A stretch of 64,000 nt of DNA from Chromobotia macracanthus (GCA_036877525.1 JAZGTH010000062.1:9236501-9300500), one strand, 5' to 3'. Positions 11,527 through 22,016 are shown, counted from the stretch's first letter. Notes: generated by a model not told the origin, from the sequence alone. Program-made: numbers and translations.

Positions 11527-13478
11527 CAGGGGTGTCCAAAGTTTTTTTGGTGAGGGCCAAATACAGAAAAATAAGCAAAGGCCCGGGCCACACACAAGAG
11601 GTGACATATTGACACATGATTACTGTGTGTATTTCTAACTCACCTATAATGTGAAGAACATTGCTCTCAGTGGGAGCAGTGATGCTGTCCTTTGGATTGA
11701 AGGATGGCTGGGATGTCAGGAGAAAGTTTGGTGGTTGAGACACGAAGGACTTCGCAGAGATGGCTATCAGTCATTCTGGATCTCAGTCTGCTTTTGTTCT
11801 GATTTAACAGAGAAAATGTTTGTTCACATATGTATGTTGAGCCGAACAGGCTCATCATTCTTTTTGCGTGGCGTCTCATCAGAGGAAACTTGGCATGATC
11901 CAAATTCTGATAGAAGTCAGGGAGGGAGAGAAGCTGATGTTGACTCTTCAGAGAATCATCACATTGCATTTCAATCAGTTCTAACTGCAGACTCTCCCCC
12001 ACTTCTTCTGCATCCACCAGGAAGGGGGTCGAGAACAGCCTGATTTGTTTTTCAATGACAGAAAAATCTTGAAAACGCTGGTTGAATTCTGTCACGAGAG
12101 ATGTAATTACAGAAGCATATTTCTCCTTTTTAGCAGAAAGGTCTGCCTTTGGAAAAGCAGACCTGATTTCAGACAGCGCAGGGAAGTGTGCAGCATTAAA
12201 GCTTCGTAGTTGTGTATCAAACAGGCGGAGCATACAGGTGTGACACCAGCTGTTCTTTGCCTTGTAGGTTCTTGTTCAGTGTATTCAGATGATGAGTGAG
12301 ATCAACTAAAAATGCCAGGTCTGCCAGCCACAGAGGGTCACTCAGTTCATGAAGAGGTCGGTCCTTCTCTTTCAAAAACTTGTCGATTTCTGATCTCAGC
12401 GAATAAAACCGCTGCAGCAAAGAACCGCGGCTGAGCCAGCGCACATCAGAGTGGTAGAGTACATCCACGTCAGATAAGAAAGCTTGAAATTCCCTGTGGT
12501 ACAGTCCTCTAGCTCGCAGTATGTTTTGACAGTTTTTACAACAGTGCTCATCACATCGCCCAGCTGGACAGTCTTGGCACACAGTGCTTCTTGGTGGATT
12601 ATACAGTGCATCCTAACAGCCTCACCTCCGCTCTCTTTTACCTTGACGCACACCATGGATGCCATTCCTTTGCGCTCACCCGTCATGGCCGGAGCTCCGT
12701 CCGTTGTTACTCCACAGAGCTTGTCCCATTTAAGCCCCATCTTTTCAACTGTCTCTGATACAGCGTCAAAAATATTTCCACCCGTCGTTGTGCCTTTTAG
12801 GCTCATTATATCAAGCAGCTCCTCCGTACAGCAAAAACTATCATCGACTCCCCGCAAAAAAATTAAAAGCTGTGCGGTGTCTGTGCTCTCATCGCATGCT
12901 ATCGAGTAAAAATCAAAAGCACAAGCTTTCTCTCTCAGCTGAAGTTTCAGGTTAGCTGACAAGTCCTCGATTCTCCGCACCACTGTATTTCTGGATAAGC
13001 TCACGTTGTTGAAATCCTGCACTTTTTCCGGGCACATTACTTCTGTGACTTTGATGAGGCACTGCTTTATGAAATTACCGTCTGTGAACGGTTTTCCATG
13101 CTGGGCAATAAGTTGTGCGACTTCATGGCGTTTTCCTGTATTTTGTTAGCACGAAAAAAACTGTTGTTGAGCTTGCAGGCTAGCTGCCATTTGCTTGAAT
13201 TTCTGTGCTCGTTCGGCACCTGTGTACGATGCGTGAAATCTTCTACACTCACTTGCTATCTTGCGTTTCTTCGGTGCCATTTCTGGTGACTCGTGGTAAA
13301 TATTTTTCTTTGCTTAATTTTGTTTAGTGGAGAAGCACCTTTTCTGTGACTGGCTCCATGTAGTGTTGAAACTGAGAAGTGCAACAGAGTTGAGCTCAAG
13401 CGCCATGTGCGGGCCATATTCAGTTATATTTTCAGAATTTGCTGCGGGCCAATAAAAACTGTAGTTTGGCCACCCCTG
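11527..13478 (-). mobile_element. hAT DNA transposon with terminal repeats and perfect target duplication
   Basis: The element is 1,952 bp. Its ends are imperfect inverted repeats: CAGGGGTGTCCAAAG on the left, and TTTGGCCACCCCTG on the right, which reads CAGGGGTGGCCAAA in reverse complement. Both sides carry the identical 8-bp duplication CTCTACTA. Its single gene, on the minus strand, is a hAT-type transposase of the group annotated in fish as GTF2IRD2-like. The perfect duplication suggests a fairly recent insertion, yet the transposase is broken, so a damaged copy was probably mobilised in trans. The host DNA appears to be the LTR of a gypsy element. Confidence 0.95.
11667..13280 (-). pseudogene. 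hAT transposase (GTF2IRD2/Charlie-like), broken
   Basis: Translation starts at 13278-13280 with a basic MAPKKRKIASECRRF segment. The N-terminal BED zinc finger expected next is missing: the frame jumps straight to YTGAERAQKF. It then stops after about 44 codons. The catalytic core resumes in 12396-13037 (FYSIACDESTDTAQ, then KWDKLCGVTTDGAPAMTG, then HCIIHQEALCAK). It shifts frame near 12500-12580, where residues are lost, continues at 12217-12582 (HSDVRWLSRGS), and shifts again to 11667-12233. That last part holds the C-terminal dimerisation region (SLFGSTYICEQTFSLLNQNKS). At least three lesions are visible, so no functional protein is expected. Confidence 0.92.
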
Positions 13479-13486
13479 CTCTACTA
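13479..13486. repeat. Right 8-bp target-site duplication of the hAT element
   Basis: CTCTACTA follows the right terminus and is identical to 11519-11526. Confidence 0.95.
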
Positions 13487-13599
13487 CCTGGTTACATACT
13501 TTGGGTTTTAGCCTTCAAGCGCCCCCTAGTGGAGAGTAGGAAAAGGAGTAACAGGTAGCCCTGTTACAAAAAGCTGAATGCACAAATTTACCACAAGTT

Positions 13600-14350
13600 C
13601 CTGATCAACATGCTGAAAGCACTAGGTCGCAAGATGAAAGGAATTTTTAGCAAAGTTTCTTGCAAATCTTGGTGCTCAGGCCTGTCAGCCCATTCAAGAT
13701 TGGGTAGGGGAACGTTTTTCAGAAAGGACCAAGAGCTTGATGCTTCTAGTGTCTAAAAGGTGGGTCCATGGCAAACCCAAATCTCAAGTTTCATTGACCC
13801 TCAGCCTTCTGTGTCCATACGGGAGATGTGCCATCGCCCCATTAAATAAATGCATTATTCACAAAAAGTTTACGGTTGTGCATGCGTTCATTGACCTCTC
13901 ACTGCCAGAGATGGCTGCTACACCTTGCAACTTTGTTGGTTTGTTGGCTCACTGAGGCAAGTCAAACGTCAAGCTCTGTTTGATTGGCCTGTTTTGAGGT
14001 GTTCTGAGGCCTGTCTGCTAAACTGCTATTCAAGGCATTCAAATACATTACACGTGGCCTTTGAACAAGAAGGTCATAGGGACCTACAATTGCACATGGT
14101 GAGTGCTTGGTCACAAGATGAAAGGAATTTTTCACAAACTTTCTCGCAAAGAGAAAGGTGCAAAGAGCCTCTCATCCCATTCAAGGGTGGGGGAGGGGAA
14201 GAATTTTCGAAAAGGACCTAGAGCTTTACGCTTCTGGGGTTTGAAAGGTGGGTCCATGACACTCAAGTTTCGTCGACCTGCGACCACCCCTCCCAAAGGA
14301 GAGGTGGTCTTTTGGGAGAGATATTTCAAAGATGCACCATCAGAATAAAT
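13600..14350 (+). repeat. Two diverged copies of an unrecognised, possibly once-coding unit
   Basis: A unit beginning near 13617 (GCACTAGGTCGCAAGATGAAAG) recurs near 14102 (GCTTGGTCACAAGATGAAAG), about 485 bp apart. The similarity runs on for roughly 170-200 bp to a GGTGGGTCCATG segment in both. Both copies read in one frame as LG(R/H)KMKGIF(S/H)K(V/L)S, later as LS(A/S)HSR(L/V)G and FRK. The second is open for 81 codons (14103-14348); the first stops after about 50. The basic peptide matches nothing I know. A third, shorter echo of its end (ATATTTCAAAGATGCACCAT) lies at 14492-14522. Confidence 0.6.
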
Positions 14351-14769
14351 TGCTGGAATTTGTAAATGTGGGATTATATCTAGGCCACTATGTTGAGTTT
14401 TTCTGGAGAACTGTTGATATGCAGAAGTTATGACATGTACTGTGTTTTATATATATCCATATTGCGCTTAATGTGAGAAGTGATCTTTTGGAGTGATATT
14501 TCAAAGATGCACCATTAGAATAAGATGAAATGCTTGAAAAATAGAATGAAATTGTTATTTATTTAGTCATTTGCAGAACCTTTCAGTTATTTTAATTATG
14601 ACAAGCACTGTACAATATATGAAAACAAATTGGTTAATATATTTTGGCGGGTGGTCTTCTGGGGATGATTTAAAAAATGACACATCAAAATAAAATAAAA
14701 TGCACAAATTAGCTAAACAGGAAGTTGATCTAGTTCATTACGTGCTGTTTTAGGTGAACTTTTTATATT

Positions 14770-15400
14770 AAAAGTGGCATAGGCTCATACTGAACTTCTG
14801 GCAGACTACGATCTGAAATTTTGTGCGCAGCTGTTTATACAATGCCTGATAGGCAGCCAGTGCAGTATTGACAGAACCAGGCTAATATGATCATACTTGT
14901 TCATTCTCATAAGAATTTTGGCTGCTGCATTTTAAACCAACTGAAGTTTTTGTACTAAATCTGCAGGGCAGCCACCCAGTAAGGCATTGCAATAATCAAG
15001 TCTTGCTGTCATGAATGCATGAATTAACTTTTCGGTGTTTGACATAGACAGCATGTTATAGTTTTTATATATTTTAAAGATGAAAAATGCAGTTTTACAA
15101 ATGTTGGAAATGTGGCTTTCAAAGGACAAATTATTATCAGAAAGGACACCCATATTCTTGGCTGATGAAGCAGGCTTTATAGAGCATCCATCAAGAGTAA
15201 GACAGTATTCTAGGTTGTTCCGTGTAGAAAATTTTGACCTAATAATTAAAACTTTTGTTTTTTCTGAATTTAGTAGTAGATAGCTGCTAGTCATCCAAGT
15301 TGTAATATTAACTATACATTCTCTTAGTTGGGTGAATTTATGAGTGAAATATACAGCTGAGTATCATCAGCTTGTAAGTTTTCAGAACATACCCCAACAC
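14770..15400 (-). pseudogene. L2-like LINE reverse transcriptase C-terminal fragment
   Basis: On the minus strand a 120-codon frame (14932-15294) shows the post-catalytic region of a non-LTR reverse transcriptase: LLLNSEKTKVLII, then LSFESHISNICKTAFF, then LIHAFMTARLDYCNALLGG. Weaker matches (LQLV, NAAA, YDHI, LHWLPI) continue to about 14770. The palm motif, 3' UTR and all upstream parts are missing. The clade name L2 is a judgement from these motifs. A similar fragment lies at 43000-43240. Confidence 0.8.
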
Positions 15401-15511
15401 CAATGACGGGTTAATAATACTATGTAAAGAATCAATAATTTCAGGTAGCATCTTTTTCAGCATCCCCACAAATATATGATCAAGCATACATGCAGTAATT
15501 ATTAAGTGAAC

Positions 15512-15573
15512 TTTAATATTAATATTTATTAATTAATATATATAAATATTATTATTTAATATTAATTGATAAG
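15512..15573. repeat. AT-only stretch with inverted symmetry
   Basis: The run from TTAATATTAATATTTATT to ATTATTTAATATTAATTG is almost pure A/T and can fold on itself through its TTAATATTAA-type ends. It may be a low-complexity hairpin or a MITE core; no other feature was seen. Confidence 0.45.
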
Positions 15574-16009
15574 AAATTGTCCGGTCTAATTATATCTGAC
15601 AACATGTCAGGCACTGAAAAATGTTACCAACAGAAAACACGACAGAAGTAAATTATACTAATTGCAGCTATTACAGCACACTGCTGTGACTAAGCAGGGA
15701 ACAAAATATAGAAACTAACTAGGCTGGAGGTAGGTATGTATATAATGGTAAGTTTACTAAAGAAGTCCATCAAATACCGATGTAAATACATAAAACAATT
15801 AGGGAGTACTTAATGCTATATAATATCCTTTCAACACAGTGAACTTAATAGGACCACACATAAGTCAAATAACAAAAAACAAAAGAAATATTATAAATTA
15901 ACATCCATAACAAAAAAACCAAAATAAATTTAACTTTGTATGACAATAAATCAAACCCAGTTTATAGCTATTCAGAATTCCAAAATACATACCCCACATT
16001 GGTATTATC

Positions 16010-16500
16010 TACTTCAGCATTTGGAATGAGGATCAGACATGTAGTTAAAGTATAGTGATTTTTTTATAAATTAAGTGCTGTATTCATATAGTATTAGTAA
16101 GTGAGTATTGGCATAACAGTACTGGCATAATAATATAATTGTCATAATACTGGCATAATAATAAATGTCACCTGTAATATGTCACTGTAGCCATCTACTG
16201 CAAGCTTTGGAAAGTAGATCAAACATGTAGGTGAATTATAGTGAATTTTGTTTCCAAATTAATTGGATAAAGGGAGATAATTGGATAGAGGCAAATAATT
16301 TATCCAATCCAATTTAATTGGATAAATTATTTGCATAAAGGGAGGTATTGGCAAAATGTCACCCGTAGTGTGTTGTGTGGCCAAATCTACTACAATCTAA
16401 GAACGAACTATGCTAGGAATCTAAATACTTAATAAATAATAAATCTAAAGTATTGTATTCATATAATAGGAGGTATTAAAGGGCAAAAATGTCACCTGTA
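16010..16500. repeat. Degenerate direct-repeat field
   Basis: Several phrases recur at irregular spacing: ATCTACT followed by a TTTGGAA core and a CAAACATGTAG-like phrase near 16010-16045 and 16193-16230; AAATGTCACC(T/C)GTA near 16163, 16356 and 16489; and TATTGGCA near 16107 and 16345. This suggests two or three decayed copies of one AT-rich unit of roughly 150-190 bp. No protein similarity was seen. Confidence 0.5.
16291..16334. repeat. Perfect 18-bp-arm palindrome, 8-base loop
   Basis: The left arm GCAAATAATTTATCCAAT (16291-16308) is the exact reverse complement of the right arm ATTGGATAAATTATTTGC (16317-16334), around the loop CCAATTTA. It lies inside the degenerate repeat field. A perfect hairpin of this size in decayed repeat DNA is notable. 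Confidence 0.95.
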
Positions 16501-16959
16501 CTAAGCCAGGCATCTCATTCTGAGCCCACTGCAGATTGTATATTATGAGTATGGTCCCTGGAATTTTGCAGAACATTTGCAGAAACTGTTTTGTCAGAGA
16601 ATTCATATATGGAAAAAATGCCTGGTCCTAAAATATAGCAAAACATATATGGTATGCTGTACACAGTTTTAGGGGTATATATATGAGTGTAAAACACATG
16701 GTCAGGAGTTACCTTTGCAAACGTAACTCGGCTTGTTGCTTGGTCAATAAAGTCTATCTGGCTTCAAAACCTCTTCAGAGCAATATATTTTGAGCAAAGA
16801 AAATTCTACTACGTAATCAACAAGCCTAGTCTACAAAGCTACATTTACAAATGGGAATCGTTCTAATGCTAGGGACAGGGTGAACAGTGGAAGACATGTT
16901 TTTTTTTTACATGAAGCAATGTTGAACATCTGAGCATTAGGGATTTGTCAGGTGTCTGC

Positions 16960-17235
16960 AAAACAGGTGTGTTTTAATTTGTTTCTTGAAAGTTGTGATG
17001 GTCTCGGCAGATCGAGTGGAAGCTGGCAGCTCATTCCACCAAGATGGAACAGAATAGGTGAATGCCTTAGAGAGCGATCTGGTACATCATTGTGGGGGAA
17101 CAATCAGACAACGCTTGTTTACAGAACATAATCGACGGGAGGGGATGTATATCTGAAGGAGTGAGTTGAGGTAGGTGGGTAAAGTTCCGGTGACTGTTTT
17201 AAAGGCCAGGGACAGAGAATTTAATTTAAAACTGC
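16960..17235 (-). pseudogene. LINE reverse-transcriptase tail fragment
   Basis: On the minus strand this reads like the end of an L2-like LINE ORF2: LAFKTVTGTLPTYLNSLL, then a block ending near CLIVPPQ. It continues SKAFTYSVPSWWNELP, then ETITTFKKQIKTHLF. One stop interrupts it between the second and third blocks. No 3' UTR or upstream RT is attached. Confidence 0.75.
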
Positions 17236-17639
17236 TAATTTACTATATCTACATGTAAATGTTTTTTTGTCATTCTGAAATACCTTAAGCAGTCTGTCAA
17301 CAAAGTGGCTCAGTATAGAAATGGACCTCTCAGAAATGGACCTCTCACTTAAGAAAGCCATTGATATATGCAGAGTCAATGTAAATTGAAAGCACTGTAA
17401 TCAATGAAATGGTTGTGAACCAAGTTAAAACTGTGAAGCCAAAGAAACTGGACAATAAATCAGACCAGACATAAATGATGAGAAAAGAATGCAGCAGATG
17501 TTTGAGATGTAATCGTGTTTAAACAAAATCACTTTGCTAAAATGTGCAATTCTAAAATCCAGCAGAGTCAGAATAAAATAGTGCATGTGATTAAATACAG
17601 CAATGACATGTTTATTGGAACAGTACTGGTAGAAGAGCA

Positions 17640-18000
17640 CAAATGTGTAATGTCACCTCTCAGAGTAATAATGAAGAGCAATGGGTTCAAACACTCAAAT
17701 TAAACCAGAGAAATGTGGAAGCTAATGTTGATACTGGAGTTGAATGTACTGTACTTTCAGCAAAAAACCCAAAACAAAACAAAGTGCTGAACATAACAGG
17801 AAGGCTACAAAAATCCATTTGCGAGCTTGTTGCTTATATAAGACACAAGATGGGGCCATTAGGCAAGAAAGCACTGACGTGTGACTAGAAAAGACAGAAA
17901 TACAGGATCATATTTGAAATAATACAGAATGTTGCACTAGCAATACTTGGACGAACTGCATGTCAAAAGTTAGGTATGGTTAAAAAGACTGTATGACATT
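17640..18000 (+). pseudogene. Ty3/gypsy aspartic protease fragment
   Basis: The + strand frame reads WVQTLKLNQRNVEANVDTG, with the protease-like D-T-G triad at the expected place after a hydrophobic strand. It goes on to TGRLQKSICELVAYIRHKMG and KKALTCD, a stop, then YRIIFEI and ILGRTACQKLGMVKK. That order matches the protease region of gypsy elements often annotated as K02A2.6-like. RNase H and integrase pieces of the same type follow at 19290-21960, so these are probably one relic. It is broken by a stop at 17885-17888 and truncated. Confidence 0.75.
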
Positions 18001-18382
18001 TAGAAAAACACAAATTTTCAATGATTTGGCTGACCTGTTTGTTGGATTAGGATGTTGGATACAAAGAATGGAGCAAATGGGTGTCATTGCACGTGTGGAT
18101 TTGATTAGCCTTAAGTCCTTAATTCATGTGTAATTGGTTGATAAATTTTAAGTATAGTAAATTTAGTGTAAAACAGACATCCAGATATTTGGGAACTACT
18201 GTACCTTTGTGTCTCTCAGGTATGAATATATTTCATTTAAAAATTGTTAATTTTTTTGTACTAATGTAGATGGAAATGTGTAAGAGTGTGATTTAGGGAG
18301 TGTGACTGAGGAAGTCTGAGGACATACAATCTAGAATTGTAATAATGCAAAAATTTGTTTAATCTGTGCTTTTAAAGCAAAC

Positions 18383-18906
18383 TGTTACAGACGAGGGCTA
18401 TGCTCCGCCTCCTCTGCACCACCAGAGGGAACCATCACCGGAATATTAACCGGTGTTCATTCGGACTACAATTCCCACACTGCCTCATACCTGGGATTGA
18501 CCACTCCCTCTCACACCTGCATCCAGTTAGCCTCCTTATATAAGCTCCTTACAAACTCTTTATTATTGTGAAGTCTTGTTTTTCCCTGGCTGCAATTCTG
18601 AGTGGTTTCCCCTGCATTTGGATTATCTGTGTTTTTGATCTTGGGCTGTTTATGCTGCCTTTTGCCTGTTTGCTGCCTGCCCGCCCGCCCACCCTAATTA
18701 TTGGATTTACTCCATTATTGGAGTAAATTATTGGATTTACTCCTTGGATTTGTGATTGTTTGCTGCCTGCCTCGACCCTTGCCTGTCCCTCGTTTTGTCT
18801 CTGCCTTGCCCTTGTTATTCCTGTTTGCTGGTATTTGACACTGCCTTTGTGGCTTTTCTTAATAAATGCTGTAAATGGATCTCTGTGTACCTAGCTCATC
18901 ATTACA
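18383..18906 (+). repeat. LTR (probably solo), 524 bp
   Basis: The sequence starts TGTTACAG and ends CATTACA. It contains a TATATAA box (about 18537-18543), a C-rich stretch, and an AATAAA signal (18861-18866) about 40 bp before its end. These are LTR hallmarks. It sits within the gypsy relic between protease and RNase H pieces. I could not find a matching flanking duplication or a second copy, so it may be a solo LTR of another family or a remnant moved by deletion. A small hairpin (ATTTACTCC / GGAGTAAAT) lies at 18705-18728. Confidence 0.7.
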
Positions 18907-19289
18907 CATATATTCATTCAGATTTTTAAAAAGTCACACCATCTAAGATCTCAGTCAATTGCATTTTACTTATTAATTTCCTTTTTGCTTAAATTACTAT
19001 TAACAATCTGAAATATTTATATATCTGAAATATTTTTACATTCTGAAAATACATTCTGTTTCACAAAATTGCCTTCTTTGAGACCTCATGGGGCCTTGAT
19101 AGGAATGTGGGTGCAATCTATGGCACCAAGGAAAACCTGGGGACATTACTGTGACACGGCTATGATCTAATTTTGTTTACGTGAAGAAAGCCTGCTCCAG
19201 AGCAGGTTTAAGCTTAAAGACATGTTGCTATGACAGCAACTAGGATGAGGATCAAAGAACCAAACAACCCCAGATCATGTACAAAGAAC

Positions 19290-19479
19290 AGACCCCTGGT
19301 CATTCATAGTCCAACCTTAAGGTTCTACAATGTAAACCAATCAGTTACACTGTCTGTGTATGCAAGATCAGAAGGCATTGGTGCAGTAGTTCTACAGGAA
19401 GGAAAGCCAGTGACATTCGGTTCAAAAGCCCTGAATGAGTCTCAGCATAGATTTGCACAATTAGACAAAGAGCTACTCA
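19290..19479 (+). pseudogene. Ty3/gypsy RNase H fragment, left part
   Basis: The + strand frame reads LVIHSPTLRFYN, then SEGIGAVVLQEGKPVTFGSKAL, then NESQHRFAQLDKELL. This is the RNase H start of a K02A2.6-like gypsy pol. The usual D-A-S at the first catalytic aspartate reads Y-A-R here, so the enzyme would be dead. The frame runs into the MITE at 19480 and the pol sequence resumes at 21006. Confidence 0.85.
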
Positions 19480-19655
19480 CAGAGGTGGGACAAGTCTTTG
19501 GTTTGCAAGTCACAAGTAAGTCTTGAGTGTTTGCATTCAAGTCCTGAGTCAAGTCCTGAGTCAACCCATAGATGATAATGTAATATATGTACATATATTC
19601 AATGTCTATATATAAAATACATGTACATATATACCCAGGCCATATATAATTGAAA

Positions 19656-20275
19656 CCTGGTTGAGCTTGGTTTCTCCCAAGGTTTTTTCTCCATCTATAC
19701 ACTATTGGAGTTATGGTTGCCTTGCCACTGTTGCCCTGTTGGCTTGCTTACTGGGAGATTGCTGACATCTAACATAAATTTGGGTTTTGTAAATTGTTAA
19801 TACTGCTTCTAGTGAAATGATATAATTACCGTCCAAAAGACTCTATTCTATTTTGCTACTCCTTTGTCTCCAATTGTCTTTCATTTTCCTTCATTGTGTA
19901 ATTCTTCAGGTATTTTTATTGTATATATTTCCTGTATGTATGTATTTTACTTTTGTGTGTTGTGTGCATTTCATGGTACTATTGCAAATTCCTTATACCA
20001 CTTAAAAGATGTTATCTTTTTATATGCCATCTCCATGTAAGCTGGAATGGCATATCTTGCTTAATGATTTTGTAGTTTTATTGGTTCAGTCAACCCTCTT
20101 TTCATAAACCTAGTATGCCTAATTAGTCTTATTTACATCTAACATATTATTTGCAATAACACTGTGTATTCTTTGTTGAACATGTCTGACGTTTGTTCTG
20201 TGTTTTATTATTATTACTCTTTTTTTATTATATGCAAAATGTCAAAGCGCTATATAAATAAAACTGAATTAAATA
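19656..20275 (+). repeat. L2-like LINE 3' UTR and tail
   Basis: The stretch from GAGCTTGGTTTCTCCCAAGG through CTTGCCACTGTTGCC and CTTGCTTACTGGGAGA to TATATAAATAAAACTGAATT closely resembles two other copies in this window (about 30890-31460 and 56570-57209). It is the non-coding 3' end of the same LINE family, which ends in a short TGAATT-type repeat. No coding part is attached, as is usual for 5'-truncated insertions. Confidence 0.85.
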
Positions 20276-20526
20276 CCTATACAAAATAAAACAATATTAG
20301 AACATTTCCCTATATTAACATATAAATCAACCCAATATATATTATAAATGTTAATGTATGTCTTATGAGCAATGAAACATGGTTTCATATATTTGTTACA
20401 TTATTCTGTAATACAGGTTTTAGGTCTATATGTTATTTTAATAAGCTTAAATATAAATAAAATATATGTCGTTAACATGTATGGCAGTAACATATGTAAT
20501 ACCATATAAAAATTAATCGTACCACA

Positions 20527-20593
20527 ATTTAAATATATATTTATATATTTATTTATATAGTTTTATTATATATTTATATATATATATATATAT

Positions 20594-20635
<42 letters not shown>

Positions 20636-20636
20636 A
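20527..20636. repeat. (TA)n/(CA)n compound microsatellite
   Basis: Runs of TATATTTA and TA lead into about fifteen CA units and then ATATAT again. Confidence 0.9.
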
Positions 20637-21005
20637 ATGGCACAGAAAGTGTCTCATCTTCTGCATGCATCAAACAAATATGTGTTGGTGTTGTGGGCTA
20701 CCAGTACTACACAGTTTGAGAAGGACTACTGCCATAAAAATTCGCACAAGCATCTTCTGCATCTTAAATCTGAGTCTTTCATGCTCAACCTGTAAAACCA
20801 AGACAAACGACATCTAGAACACTCTTATTGAACACTCATCTACAGTTTGGCTTAAGAAGTATAAAGAGTTGCTAAGACATAGTGCTCTAATTTAAGTCAT
20901 GAATCTTTGTTGTACAGGTTTTCTTTGATTATGTAGTCACAAGTCATCACATTTATGACTTGAATCAAACAAATCCAACTCATCTAACTTGAGTCCACAA
21001 CCCTG

Positions 21006-21225
21006 GCTGCTCGGCACATGGTTGTGAGAAATGTCACCAATATGTATATGAAAAAGAAATTACAATTGAGAATGACCAAAAGCCATCAGAGAGCATTTAA
21101 AAACACTACATCAAGCACCAATGAGGCTACAGAGAATGCTTCTATACAGAGGTCCAATCTTAAGGTGCCATGCAAACCTGGGAAAGAGGTGTACATTTCT
21201 GATGTTCTGATCCGTGCTAAATAAA
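21006..21225 (+). pseudogene. Ty3/gypsy pol fragment after RNase H
   Basis: After the MITE the gypsy sequence continues. The recognisable end is QRSNLKVPCKPGKEVYISD, then LIRA, the segment between RNase H and integrase in K02A2.6-like pol (consensus: Y-K-P-G-K, Y-I-S-D, L-S-R-A). The first 30 residues are poorly conserved. The reading frame closes at 21224. Confidence 0.75.
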
Positions 21226-21399
21226 GATTTGTTGGAAGAGGACCTATAAGTAAACTGGGTTACATTACAACTTCCCATTTTTGAGAGAAAACTGGTGCTG
21301 ATGCAACTGATGCAAGCATGATGGTGGAAAATGGGTGGTCAAGAGAAAGGTTATCACTACCCAAATCAATACAACCATATTGGACATTGAGGAAGAAAT

Positions 21400-21960
21400 T
21401 AACTATGTTGATAATCTGTTATTTAAAGCAAATACACTCATTGTTCCACAACAGCTCAGACCAAAAATGGTAAACAAAATACATTAATCATACTTGGGAA
21501 TGGTGAAGTGTAAAGCAAGAGGTAGAGACATTCTGCACTGGCCTGGTGCATGAAATCATGAACAGCAACCAAAAAAACACTGCTACCATATGCAATGCCA
21601 CGATGACCATAAAAGACAATCTGAACAGATTTTTTATACCATAATATGTCTGCATTTCTTTTGTGTGTAGGCTATTTTTCAGAATAATTACACTTGCCAG
21701 GTATGAAACTGCACATGTAGTATCTGACAATGGACCTCAATATGCCAGTACTAAGTTTTCTACCTATGCAGAGAACTGAGGCTTTACATGTGACATCCAA
21801 TCCAGGTTATAAACAATCCAATGGACAAGCAGAGAGAGCTGTACAAATAATAAAAAATCTGCTAAAAAACACAATGTAACCACAGTGATCTGTATATGAC
21901 TCTCCTTGAGCACCTGTCAAGATGTGTTTCCTTCACATCTGCTTACACTGTAAACCTTAG
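21400..21960 (+). pseudogene. Ty3/gypsy integrase fragments
   Basis: Two pieces of a gypsy integrase are visible. Near 21410-21540 the N-terminal zinc-binding region reads LIVPQQLRPKMVNKIH, then a stop, then YLGMVKCKARGRDILHWPG. Near 21718-21880 the catalytic core reads VVSDNGPQYASTKFSTYAE, with the second active-site aspartate in S-D-N-G-P-Q. It shifts frame before a region matching N-G-Q-A-E-R-A-V, where the active-site glutamate would lie. Stops and frameshifts are frequent. It belongs with the protease and RNase H pieces upstream. Confidence 0.8.
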
Positions 21961-22016
21961 CATTTTTTGGAAAAATGATTCTCTCAGTTCAATAGTAATG
22001 AGAAAATTCACACCTC

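Larger units (their letters stand above)
11215..13568 (-). repeat. Putative gypsy LTR, minus orientation, split by a hAT element
   Basis: With the hAT element (11527-13478) and one target duplicate removed, about 390 bp remain. Read on the minus strand they start TGTAACAGGG at 13568 and end near ATTACA around 11215. In order they hold a TATAAAGG-like box (about 11354-11361) and an AATAAA signal (11329-11334). That is the layout of an LTR, and it precedes a gag-position ORF and gypsy pol in the same orientation. The 3' edge is uncertain and no second LTR was found, so this is an inference from layout. Confidence 0.45.
19480..21005. mobile_element. hAT-like non-autonomous element (MITE) inserted in gypsy RNase H
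   Basis: The left end is CAGAGGTGGGAC and the right end GTCCACAACCCTG, which reads CAGGGTTGTGGAC in reverse complement: a short imperfect terminal inverted repeat. Near the left end it has several AAGTC-type direct repeats. The flanks GCTACTCA (19472-19479) and GCTGCTCG (21006-21013) match at 6 of 8 positions, as expected for an old 8-bp hAT duplication. The 1.5 kb length comes from later insertions, including an L2-like tail (19656-20275) and a microsatellite. No transposase is present. Confidence 0.65.

Noticed and set aside
12484..12909. A 141-codon + strand gene
   Set aside because: It is the exact antisense of the hAT transposase core.
16700..16790. An LTR end (CAATAAAGTCTATCTGGCTTC)
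   Set aside because: It has a polyadenylation-like signal and a TGC-rich lead, but no termini, partner or adjacent element could be found.
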